A stretch of 33,146 nucleotides of DNA from CBDHHC01 sp050633205 (GTDB lineage: Bacteria > Pseudomonadota > Alphaproteobacteria > Rhizobiales > CBDHHC01): the NCBI GenBank assembly GCA_050633205.1, contig JBOEGA010000038.1, forward strand, positions 1-33,146. Reading direction: 5' to 3'. The position numbers were made by a program, and so were the translations under genes. Under the pieces are notes generated by a model. That model did not search any database. It saw nothing but the letters and a program-made list of their open reading frames with translations, and was not told the DNA's origin. How positions within the stretch are numbered: the stretch's first letter is position 1; every line of letters begins with the position of its first letter. Shown here piece by piece: positions 16,319 to 23,810 of the stretch.

Positions 16319-17180
16319 TCAAAACCTTAGAACAGCTGAGGCTGGAGTTTTCCAGCCTCAGCTGTTGCTGACTGTATTTTTTCTATTCTTTTTCCCCTGC
16401 CTTGCTGACGCTGCTGACAGGCCCCTTCGTGTTGTCTCCATGAATTTATGTACCGATCAGTTTTTGCTGGCACTGGCTGATCGTGAACAGATTATATCTC
16501 TCAGCCCGTTTGCTACGGATAAGGCCTCTTCCTATCTGGGGGGAAAGGCAGCAGGTCTGCCTCGCATTCCGGGAGGTTCTGAATCAGTTCTCAGACTAAA
16601 ACCAGATGTGCTGCTTGCCACTCAGTTTGACCGCAAAAGCAGTCTTAAGCTGGTTGAAAAACAGGGGGTAAAAGTTGTTGTTTTAAACTATCCCGGGAGC
16701 CTGAAGGAAATCGCAGAACAGTACCGTATTATTGGAAATGCCATTGGACAGAAACAGAGGGGCGAACAATATTATACCCGCTTCCTGGAAACGCTTAAAA
16801 AGAGCAGGCATATTTTTTCCATGCTTAAGATTTCTGCCCTGTATTATCAAAGTGGAGGCTATGCCTCTGGCCGACATTCACTTGTAGGGATGCTTTTTGA
16901 TCATATTGGACTGAAAAATCATGCAAACAGACATAGTATTTCGTATTATGGCAACGTTTCTATTGAAGAAATAGTGGCCAACCCACCTGACATATTTATG
17001 ATAGCGCGATATACTGATCAATCGGAAGATCAAGGACATAAAATGCTGGAACACCCTGCTTTAAAGCAAATCCTGGCTAAAAAAAGAGTAATTGCGTTTC
17101 CCGTCTCTGAAACCGTTTGCCCTGGCCCTGGCACTCAGGGAGCCCTGAAACGGCTTATCCAACTGCGGCAAAGTTACTGA
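16311..17180 (+). CDS. BtuF-like periplasmic cobalamin-binding protein
   Basis: A 289-residue substrate-binding protein of the Fe-siderophore/B12 type (Peripla_BP_2). The N-terminus has a signal peptide (LLLTVFFLFFFPCLADA) after a polar 18-residue start. The mature fold begins LRVVSMNLCTDQFLLALADREQIISLSPF and continues with VLRLKPDVLLATQFD, VVLNYPGSLKEIAEQYRIIGNAIGQ and SIEEIVANPPDIFMI, all family landmarks. The ATG at 16311 overlaps the btuB stop, so translation is coupled and the riboswitch should control both. No permease or ATPase genes (BtuC, BtuD) follow; the next gene is an unrelated phosphatase. An extreme hairpin lies within its first codons (16331-16366). Corrinoid binding is inferred from context. 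Confidence 0.85.
   Translation: MSNQNLRTAEAGVFQPQLLLTVFFLFFFPCLADAADRPLRVVSMNLCTDQFLLALADREQIISLSPFATDKASSYLGGKAAGLPRIPGGSESVLRLKPDVLLATQFDRKSSLKLVEKQGVKVVVLNYPGSLKEIAEQYRIIGNAIGQKQRGEQYYTRFLETLKKSRHIFSMLKISALYYQSGGYASGRHSLVGMLFDHIGLKNHANRHSISYYGNVSIEEIVANPPDIFMIARYTDQSEDQGHKMLEHPALKQILAKKRVIAFPVSETVCPGPGTQGALKRLIQLRQSY
16331..16366 (+). repeat. 16-bp perfect inverted repeat inside the start of the BtuF-like gene
   Basis: AACAGCTGAGGCTGGA and TCCAGCCTCAGCTGTT pair without error around the four-base loop GTTT. The hairpin starts 13 bases after the btuB stop codon and sits within codons 7-19 of the overlapping gene. T-rich sequence (TATTTTTTCTATTCTTTTT) begins about ten bases later, so it resembles a terminator or attenuator, but the T run is not directly attached. 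Confidence 0.8.
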
Positions 17181-17338
17181 AAACTATTGTCGCACTTGGC
17201 ATTTAATACCTTGAACTCGATTTTTTTATCACGAAGTATACCCCTCATAATGGTGGTGCTTCAATAATTGTCACAATTTTGATACAGGAATCCTTTCTAC
17301 TAAGATCTGAGCTTTAGGAAGATATTGGTTTAAAATAC

Positions 17339-18148
17339 ATGGAAAAAGCTACTTCAGAAGTCCACTATCGCACACTGTTTATCTCCGATATTCACCTCGG
17401 AACTAAAGACAGTCAGGCAGAGGCATTCCTCGATTTTTTCAAGCATTATAGCGCTGACAAAATCTATCTCGTTGGAGATATTGTCGATTTCTGGAAAATT
17501 CAGCGTAGAGGCGCTCACTGGCCTCAGGCTCAGAATGATGTCGTGCAGAAACTTCTTCGTGCTGTTCGTAAAGGCACGGAAATGGTTTATATCCCGGGCA
17601 ATCATGACGAAGCTTTGAGAGACTATTGTGGCACGCACTTTGGCGGCATAGAGATTATGCTGCAGGATATTCACGAAACTGCCGATGGCAAACGCTATCT
17701 CATAATGCATGGTGATGAGTTTGACGTTGTCGTGAAATACTCCAAATGGCTGGCACATCTTGGTGACTGGGCCTATGAAGTTGCACTTCGCATGAACAGG
17801 TATTTCAATTTCTTCCGCAGAAAAACCGGACGTCCTTACTGGTCATTGTCTGCATTCCTGAAGAAAAAGGTAAAGGGTGCAGTCAATTTTATCGGAGACT
17901 TTGAGAACTCTCTGGCTCGTGAAGCCCAGACGCAAAAAGTTGATGGTATTATCTGTGGCCATATTCATACTGCAGCGATGCGGGATATCAAGGGCGTTCA
18001 CTATATCAACACTGGGGATTGGGTAGAAAGCTGCACAGCTGTTGGAGAAACCTTCGACGGCAAGTTTGAAATGATTGACTGGATGAGCGAAGTCGAAACC
18101 CGGCATGCTCAGGAACAGCAACCACAAAAACTTAACGCTGTAGCTTAA
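17339..18148 (+). CDS. LpxH-like metallophosphatase (COG2908)
   Basis: A 269-residue calcineurin-type phosphoesterase related to UDP-2,3-diacylglucosamine diphosphatase, the lipid A step after LpxD. Metal motifs are complete: FISDIHLGT (DxH), VGDIVDFW (GD), IPGNHDE (GNHD), MHGDEFD, and CGHIHTA (GHxH). No signal peptide is present, so it acts on the cytoplasmic side. The family in alphaproteobacteria is often next to a glycosyltransferase gene, as here (18260), which suggests an envelope lipid or glycolipid pathway. Whether it truly performs the LpxH reaction is uncertain, since many alphaproteobacteria use LpxI. The ribosome site is weak: the AGGAAG is about 20 bases from the ATG. Confidence 0.83.
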   Translation: MEKATSEVHYRTLFISDIHLGTKDSQAEAFLDFFKHYSADKIYLVGDIVDFWKIQRRGAHWPQAQNDVVQKLLRAVRKGTEMVYIPGNHDEALRDYCGTHFGGIEIMLQDIHETADGKRYLIMHGDEFDVVVKYSKWLAHLGDWAYEVALRMNRYFNFFRRKTGRPYWSLSAFLKKKVKGAVNFIGDFENSLAREAQTQKVDGIICGHIHTAAMRDIKGVHYINTGDWVESCTAVGETFDGKFEMIDWMSEVETRHAQEQQPQKLNAVA

Positions 18149-18259
18149 TGCCTTTAGACAAATAGTGATTTGTTTATCTCAATTTGGTTGAACTGCAACA
18201 CCTTAATTCCTTAATATTAAAGGACAGCAGTTCTCCAATAAATTGATGTTAGGGAGCCT

Positions 18260-19279
18260 ATGCGCGTACTTATTGCGACAGATGCCTGGCGACCACAGGT
18301 AAATGGGGTCGTACGCACTTATGAGCGGCTGGGTCAGGAGATTCAGGCGAGAGGCGGAGCCGTCAGATTTTTAACGCCAAGGGAATTCTATACCGTTCCC
18401 TGCCCCACTTATCCTGAAATCAGACTGGCATTTCTCAATACCGCTTCTGTGGCACGAAGGGTAGACAAGTTCAGACCTGACCATATTCACGTGGCAACCG
18501 AGGGACCCATAGGACTTATGACCCTTCGTTATTGCCTGAAAGAAGGCCGAAAGTTTACAACCAGCTATCACACACGTTTTCCCGAATATATGGCTGCAAG
18601 ATTCCCGGTTAGAGAGTCCTGGTTCTATACAATTCAGCGCATGTTTCATAACTCTGGAAATGGCATGATGGTCGCCACCCATTCACTTGCAAAAGAACTT
18701 CAAACCAGAGATTTTCATAATATTATGCCCTGGTCCCGCGGAGTGGACACAGAACAGTTCCACCGCAGAAACGTCCGGCTCTTTGGTAATGATCCAGTTT
18801 TCCTTTATGTAGGCAGGGTTGCTGTAGAAAAAAATATTGAAGCATTTCTGCAGGCTGAATTACCCGGTAAGAAGGTGGTTGTTGGAGGTGGCCCACAACT
18901 TGAAATTCTTCGGGAACAATATCCTGATGTAATATTTACAGGCCCCAAAATGGGGGAAGAACTTGCAATGCACTATTCATCTGCTGATGTGTTTGTGTTT
19001 CCAAGTGTGACTGATACCTTCGGTATTGTGCTGATTGAAGCAATGGCAAGTGGCCTTCCGGTAGCAGCCTTCCCTGTTACTGGCCCAAGAGATATTATTA
19101 CGCCAGGAATTACAGGTTATATGAATGAAAATCTGAGTGAAGCTGCGACTGCCGCACTGAACCTCAGCAGTGAAGCCTGTGTTTCAAGTGCTGCCAAATA
19201 CAGCTGGAACAACAGTGCCAGACAATTTCTGGATAATATTGATAGCATCTATAACATCCCCAGCGCTTATGCTGCCTGA
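18260..19279 (+). CDS. GT4-family glycosyltransferase
   Basis: A 339-residue GT-B fold enzyme. The N-terminal half begins MRVLIATDAWRPQVNGVVRTYERL, like MgtA/PimB and sulfoquinovosyl-type transferases, and has the TSYHTRFPEY motif typical of that group. The donor-binding half contains FLYVGRVAVEKNIEAFL and the GT4 EX7E motif FPSVTDTFGIVLIEAMASGLPVAA. The usual sugar donors in this group are GDP-mannose or UDP-hexoses, and acceptors are often lipids. AGGGAG precedes the ATG at good spacing. It lies 111 bases after the LpxH-like gene on the same strand and is probably in the same transcription unit, so a glycolipid role is likely but not proven. Confidence 0.85.
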   Translation: MRVLIATDAWRPQVNGVVRTYERLGQEIQARGGAVRFLTPREFYTVPCPTYPEIRLAFLNTASVARRVDKFRPDHIHVATEGPIGLMTLRYCLKEGRKFTTSYHTRFPEYMAARFPVRESWFYTIQRMFHNSGNGMMVATHSLAKELQTRDFHNIMPWSRGVDTEQFHRRNVRLFGNDPVFLYVGRVAVEKNIEAFLQAELPGKKVVVGGGPQLEILREQYPDVIFTGPKMGEELAMHYSSADVFVFPSVTDTFGIVLIEAMASGLPVAAFPVTGPRDIITPGITGYMNENLSEAATAALNLSSEACVSSAAKYSWNNSARQFLDNIDSIYNIPSAYAA

Positions 19280-19413
19280 TACAACACTGATATAAAATAA
19301 TAAATAGATACTTCTTTTGGATTTATTTTGAATTAGTTGTTGGCATATCAGCTAAAATGGCTTACGGACAAATTTCTCCCCTTTTTTTGTCATAAGCATA
19401 TTGCCATAATGTA

Positions 19414-21093
19414 ATGGAAATCAATTACAGCGTGATGATATCAATGTATAATAACACTACAATATCCTGGGAACACAGAATATCTTTTCTGCTGAACTCT
19501 ATTCTGACTTTTACTTTTGTTCTTATTCTTTTTTCGGGAACAGCACTGGCTGATCAACGTAAAGTTGCCCTGGTAATTGGCAATAATGACTATCTGCATG
19601 CGCCTAAACTCAGAAATGCGGGAAATGATGCCAGGGCCATAGCTACTGCACTCAAAGCTATCAATTTTCATGTTATTCTTGCAGAAAACCTGAATCTGCT
19701 TAAGTTCGCTGCTGTTCTTCAGGATTTTTCAAACCAGACAGAAAACGCAGATATTTCTCTGGTTTATTATGCTGGCCATGGCATTCAGGTTGATGGAACA
19801 ACATATATTGTGCCAACCGATGCCCAGCTTAAAGGCAAGAAGGATCTGAAAAACCTGATACCGGCTGCCCGCGTACTGAATGGCTCAGCCAAAGCAAAGA
19901 ATGTTTCAATCGTTATTCTTGATGCATGCCGGGATAACCCGTTATCGCGAAGTCTGTCTGAATCCAGAAGTGTCAGTCGCTCGACACTCATTGGAAGAGG
20001 CCTTGCAAAAATAGATGATGTGCCCAGAAATACTCTGGTTGCCTACGCTACACAGGCAGGCAATGTCGCACTGGATGGCCATGGTCAGAACAGCCCCTAT
20101 GCTACCGCTATCATCAGGCACATTTCTCAACCGAACCGGGATATACGTATGGTGTTCGGCTCTGTACGGGATCATGTACTTGAAAATACCAGACTACAAC
20201 AGGAGCCATTTATTTATGGATCCCTTGGTGGCAAACCTATCTACCTGCATACGACAGGCAGTACTCCCTCCAAAGTCAGCGTTACTCACGCCTTCAAACC
20301 CGTTGTAGTGAAAACAACAAATGCTCAGACTTTCAGAACTAATGAAATTATTCCGATTACGAATGAATTTGCCACATGGCAACATGCTAAACAATCCAAT
20401 GACTGGGCACTGGTAGAACAATTGAGAATTGAATATCCCAATTCAATATATGGCATTGTTTCTGAAGCCCTTTTACAACAACAGGAAGCCGACGACTCTC
20501 TGACTGTCAGCATTGCAATCAGCAGATTGAGTAGACTGCGGGTAAACTTCTCACAACTTTCTGCTGATGCGATACGAACTGTTCAGAAAAAACTATCTCT
20601 TGCCAATTATTACAGTGGCAGCATTGATGGCAAAAACTCCAGAATGATGAAAAATGCTCTGTATGCCTTTATCAGAGACAGTTACAGAGGCGGCTTTGTA
20701 TCCTACCACTCTATTCTTGCACTTAGTGAAATTGCTGACCTTGGCAACTCCGCAGCACAATTATCAGGCCTGTGGAGCGGACAATACTCCTATCCACGAG
20801 GGACAAGAGCTCCTGTTCGCTTTAAAATGAATCTGGTTCTGTCACAGGGAAAGATTTACGGAGATGTCTCAGAGCCGAACACATTCGGTCGCAAAACTTC
20901 AAAAAATCTTTATGCTAATTTTCAGGGCAAAATCCAGGGTAATAAGGTCAGCTGGATTAAAAAATATGATGGTACAGGCGGTGTCAGACATTCTGTAAGA
21001 TATAAGGGTACCCTGGATCGCGGTAAGCGCAGAATTACAGGTACATGGCATATCGGCAGCGGTTCAGGCAGCTTTTATATAGCCCTGCAATGA
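19414..21093 (+). CDS. Exported caspase-like peptidase (C14) with C-terminal binding modules
   Basis: A 559-residue exported protease-like protein. A hydrophobic segment (FLLNSILTFTFVLILFSGTALA) with a likely cleavage after residue 46 follows a polar start. The caspase domain spans about 49-260: VALVIGNNDY, catalytic His122 in YYAGHGIQ, catalytic Cys172 in ILDACRDN, and the VAYATQAG and NSPYATAI motifs. Residues 385-425 (IRTVQKKLSLANYYSGSIDGKNSRMMKNAL) resemble a peptidoglycan-binding repeat. The last 100 residues form a strand-rich, glycine-rich domain (LWSGQYSYPRG to TGTWHIGSGSGSFYIALQ). The protein is predicted periplasmic or anchored. Several ATGs near the start (19414, 19435, 19444) leave its exact beginning open. 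Substrate unknown. Confidence 0.85.
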   Translation: MEINYSVMISMYNNTTISWEHRISFLLNSILTFTFVLILFSGTALADQRKVALVIGNNDYLHAPKLRNAGNDARAIATALKAINFHVILAENLNLLKFAAVLQDFSNQTENADISLVYYAGHGIQVDGTTYIVPTDAQLKGKKDLKNLIPAARVLNGSAKAKNVSIVILDACRDNPLSRSLSESRSVSRSTLIGRGLAKIDDVPRNTLVAYATQAGNVALDGHGQNSPYATAIIRHISQPNRDIRMVFGSVRDHVLENTRLQQEPFIYGSLGGKPIYLHTTGSTPSKVSVTHAFKPVVVKTTNAQTFRTNEIIPITNEFATWQHAKQSNDWALVEQLRIEYPNSIYGIVSEALLQQQEADDSLTVSIAISRLSRLRVNFSQLSADAIRTVQKKLSLANYYSGSIDGKNSRMMKNALYAFIRDSYRGGFVSYHSILALSEIADLGNSAAQLSGLWSGQYSYPRGTRAPVRFKMNLVLSQGKIYGDVSEPNTFGRKTSKNLYANFQGKIQGNKVSWIKKYDGTGGVRHSVRYKGTLDRGKRRITGTWHIGSGSGSFYIALQ

Positions 21094-21139
21094 GTATGTT
21101 TTAACATTCTTTCCACCATCCCGACGATTTGAACGCCAT

Positions 21140-21175
21140 TGATTAAAAGCGAACTATCTTTTTCGCTTTTAATCA
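21140..21175. terminator. 14-bp perfect hairpin after the caspase gene
   Basis: TGATTAAAAGCGAA (21140-21153) and TTCGCTTTTAATCA (21162-21175) pair perfectly around eight bases, 46 bases beyond the stop codon. The T-rich lower stem gives it an intrinsic-terminator character, though the following bases (AATAAAACAGG) are not a T run on this strand. It separates the caspase gene from the three-gene module. Confidence 0.6.
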
Positions 21176-21303
21176 AATAAAACAGGCTAAAAGCCCTCTC
21201 CTTCGCCGTTTCTATGGAAAATATACAGAGAGTGTAATTCCCGAACCAATAGATTCAGGATTTTTAAAATAGCATAGCGCTATTGGTCATGATGGAAAGT
21301 AAT

Positions 21304-22272
21304 ATGAGATTGTATGTAAACTCAAAACGCGTAGCTCTGATCTTTGCAGCCTTACTGTTTTCACTTGCCTTCACAATGAGCCCCCTGCACCGGCAGGCAA
21401 AAGCAGTAGATAAAAAACTGGATTTCAAAGAATCCAGATATAATAATATCTTCGTATATAAACGCGGGCCATATATCGCTATGACGTTTGGCCATAACAA
21501 GCGCTTTTTTACCGAAACCATATATGATACCAGAGACGAAAAGGCATTACCTGTTACATACACACGATATATGACAGTCTCTCTGGCCTACTCGGGAAAA
21601 ACTGAAAATATTCTCGAAATCGGCTTCGGTGGTGGACGAACCACGAAATATCTTCATGAACATCTGGGTAAGAATACTGCCATAACATCTGTTGAACTTG
21701 ATCCTGCAGTTGTAGAGTTTGCCAAAAAGTATTTCGGTATTGAAAGCAAAAAGAATTTTAAAATCGTAGTAGCAGACGGACGTCGTTATCTGGCCAAAAC
21801 ACCGGATAAAAAGTGGGATGTAATTATGATTGATGCCTATCGTGGGCCATTCGTTCCATTCCACCTGCTAACCAAAGAATTTTTCCAGAAAGTTAAAGAC
21901 AAGCTGAGCAATGGTGGCATTGCTGTACAGAATATTGAACCATCTACAATGATGTTCGATTCTGCCATTTCCACAATAGCGTCAGTTTTTGATCATATTG
22001 ATTTATTTGAAGCAGATGGAAATGTTGTAGCTGTCGCCTATAGCGGTAAGCAGAAATCACAGGAAGAGCTGCTGAAACACGCACAGAATATTCAAAACAA
22101 GTACGACTTTAAATATAACCTCGGAAATATGCTCAAATCCAGAAGAGTGGTGATCAACAAAAAAATCAAAGGCAAGATTTTAACGGATGACTTTGCACCA
22201 GTAGAATCTCTTCTTGCCATTCAAAGGCATAATAAAAAACTCGATGGTCTTTCAGAGAAAGCAGTCAAATGA
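21304..22272 (+). CDS. Exported spermidine-synthase-like protein
   Basis: A 322-residue protein with the spermidine synthase/Rossmann methyltransferase fold and a signal peptide (KRVALIFAALLFSLAFTMSP, cleavage likely after QAKA at 34). The nucleotide-binding core is ENILEIGFGGGRTTKYLHEHLG, the acidic strand end SVELDP (E131, D133), VVADGRRYL (158-163) and VIMIDAYRGPFVPFHLLTKEFF. Classical aminopropyltransferases have GGGDG and DSTDP at these places, so polyamine synthesis is doubtful. I chose ATG 21304 since GGAAAG lies just before it; upstream ATGs at 21289 and 21292 are possible. It overlaps the next gene by ATGA. It is the enzyme half of a protein usually fused to a membrane domain, which here is encoded by the next gene. 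Confidence 0.8.
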   Translation: MRLYVNSKRVALIFAALLFSLAFTMSPLHRQAKAVDKKLDFKESRYNNIFVYKRGPYIAMTFGHNKRFFTETIYDTRDEKALPVTYTRYMTVSLAYSGKTENILEIGFGGGRTTKYLHEHLGKNTAITSVELDPAVVEFAKKYFGIESKKNFKIVVADGRRYLAKTPDKKWDVIMIDAYRGPFVPFHLLTKEFFQKVKDKLSNGGIAVQNIEPSTMMFDSAISTIASVFDHIDLFEADGNVVAVAYSGKQKSQEELLKHAQNIQNKYDFKYNLGNMLKSRRVVINKKIKGKILTDDFAPVESLLAIQRHNKKLDGLSEKAVK

Positions 22273-23810
22273 TTTCAACTAGAAATATAGCCGTTTTATC
22301 AGTATTTTCCTGTTTGTTTATTATTGGCTTCGTTCTTATGGGCTATGAGATGCTGGGTAGCCGCTATCTTAACCCACATTTTGGAGGGGGCATCACCACA
22401 TGGGCAGGATTGATATCAGTAGTCCTTCTTGCCATGATGGTTGGCTATCTCACAGGAGGATACCTGGTTGATTCCAGGCCTAATATAGATCTTCTGAGCT
22501 TTTTATGTTTCTTCGCAGGACTATCGATTGCCTCAATGACATTGATTGCTGATCAGTTGCTATCAGCGATTCTTGCTGCCTTTGGAGATCAACTGATCGG
22601 TGTATTACTGGCGGCTGCGGCTATATCCTTTGTCCCGGTTGCATTGCTTAGCGCTAGCTCCCCATTTGTGGTTCGTCTTTTGTTACAGGACCTTAGAACG
22701 GGAGGCATGACAGCTGGCTGGGTTTATGGTGTTTCAACGCTTGGTAATGTGTTCGGAACACTTGTAACCACCTTTGCTTTCATACCGGCCTTTGGCACAC
22801 GGGCTATCACATTATATTTTGGCATTGCCCTGATATCGCTCAGCATCATTATTTTTATTTTTCGCAATCGTATAACTCTTGGCCTTGGAAAAACCTCACT
22901 ACAGACTGCCGTTACTATACTGGCATTTCTTATTATATTTAATCCTGTAAGCACAAAAGCAGCTCCTGCACTTGACCTTGATGCGAATTATCCGGAAGGC
23001 CCTGTCTGGCATAAAAATAAACTCTATTACGCAGAGATGTCAGGCAACCGTGTCGCTGTTCTGGAAAAAGATAAGCCAAGTACTTTCTGGAGTGAGAAGA
23101 AATGCGGCCCTACTTCTATATCCAGATATGGCAAGAACAGTTTCCTTGTTTTGTGCCACCTTACGGCAAAGCTTGTGGTGCTGTCTGAAGATGGGCAAAA
23201 GCTGAAAGAAATATCACATGCCGGATCCCGGCGCCTCTTTCAAAACCCGAATGACAGCCACAGTGATGGCAAGGGTGGTGTTTTTTTCAGTGATGCCGGC
23301 ATTTTTCAAAAAGGGGCCAAAGCATCAGGTATCGTTTATCATCTGAGCCCGGAAGGTCGCCTGCATAAAGTTGCTGAAAATCTTTATTATGCAAATGGCA
23401 TTGCTTTTGATGCGGAAAAACAGATCCTTTATGTCTCCGAGCATCTGGCCGGTAAAGTATGGGCCCTCCATATACGAAAAGATCTTTCTATCAAAAAAAA
23501 AGAAATGCTGCTTGATATTTCCACACTATGGAAAGCAAGCGATATTGATTATGCAGAGACAGGGCCTGATGGTATTGAATTACTGGGTAATGGTGCAATA
23601 GCAGTAGCCATATATGGCAAGAGTACAATTCTTATTTTACATAACAATAGTGCGAGCAAATATGAAATCGGCGCAAAGTTCGTTACCAATATAGCAGGCA
23701 ATGGAAAGAAAATAGCTATTACAGGTTCTCATTCAAACCAGATATACCCGTACCGGGGCCGTGTCAGAATTATTGCTATATCTGACATGAAGGAATATTT
23801 AATACAATGA
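22269..23810 (+). CDS. Membrane domain of SpeE-like type fused to SMP-30/gluconolactonase-like propeller
   Basis: A 513-residue fusion. Residues 1-230 hold seven predicted membrane helices and match the N-terminal membrane domain of fused spermidine-synthase-like proteins (GYEMLGSRYLNPHFGGGITTWAGLIS, and GWVYGVSTLGNVFGTLVTTF). From about 238 an SMP-30/gluconolactonase-type propeller follows, with the four family metal ligands apparently kept: E243 in PEGPVW, N328 in NPND, N376 in YANGIAFD, D434 in GPDGIELL. Arg/Lys-bearing loops after helices 2, 4 and 6 place the N-terminus inside and the propeller in the periplasm. It overlaps both neighbours by four bases. I know of no described protein with this domain order, though I could not search. 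Substrate unknown. Confidence 0.8.
   Translation: MISTRNIAVLSVFSCLFIIGFVLMGYEMLGSRYLNPHFGGGITTWAGLISVVLLAMMVGYLTGGYLVDSRPNIDLLSFLCFFAGLSIASMTLIADQLLSAILAAFGDQLIGVLLAAAAISFVPVALLSASSPFVVRLLLQDLRTGGMTAGWVYGVSTLGNVFGTLVTTFAFIPAFGTRAITLYFGIALISLSIIIFIFRNRITLGLGKTSLQTAVTILAFLIIFNPVSTKAAPALDLDANYPEGPVWHKNKLYYAEMSGNRVAVLEKDKPSTFWSEKKCGPTSISRYGKNSFLVLCHLTAKLVVLSEDGQKLKEISHAGSRRLFQNPNDSHSDGKGGVFFSDAGIFQKGAKASGIVYHLSPEGRLHKVAENLYYANGIAFDAEKQILYVSEHLAGKVWALHIRKDLSIKKKEMLLDISTLWKASDIDYAETGPDGIELLGNGAIAVAIYGKSTILILHNNSASKYEIGAKFVTNIAGNGKKIAITGSHSNQIYPYRGRVRIIAISDMKEYLIQ

Noticed and set aside
21304..22272. Straight call as SpeE spermidine synthase
   Set aside because: The signal peptide and the changed GGGDG and DSTDP motifs do not support that specific function.
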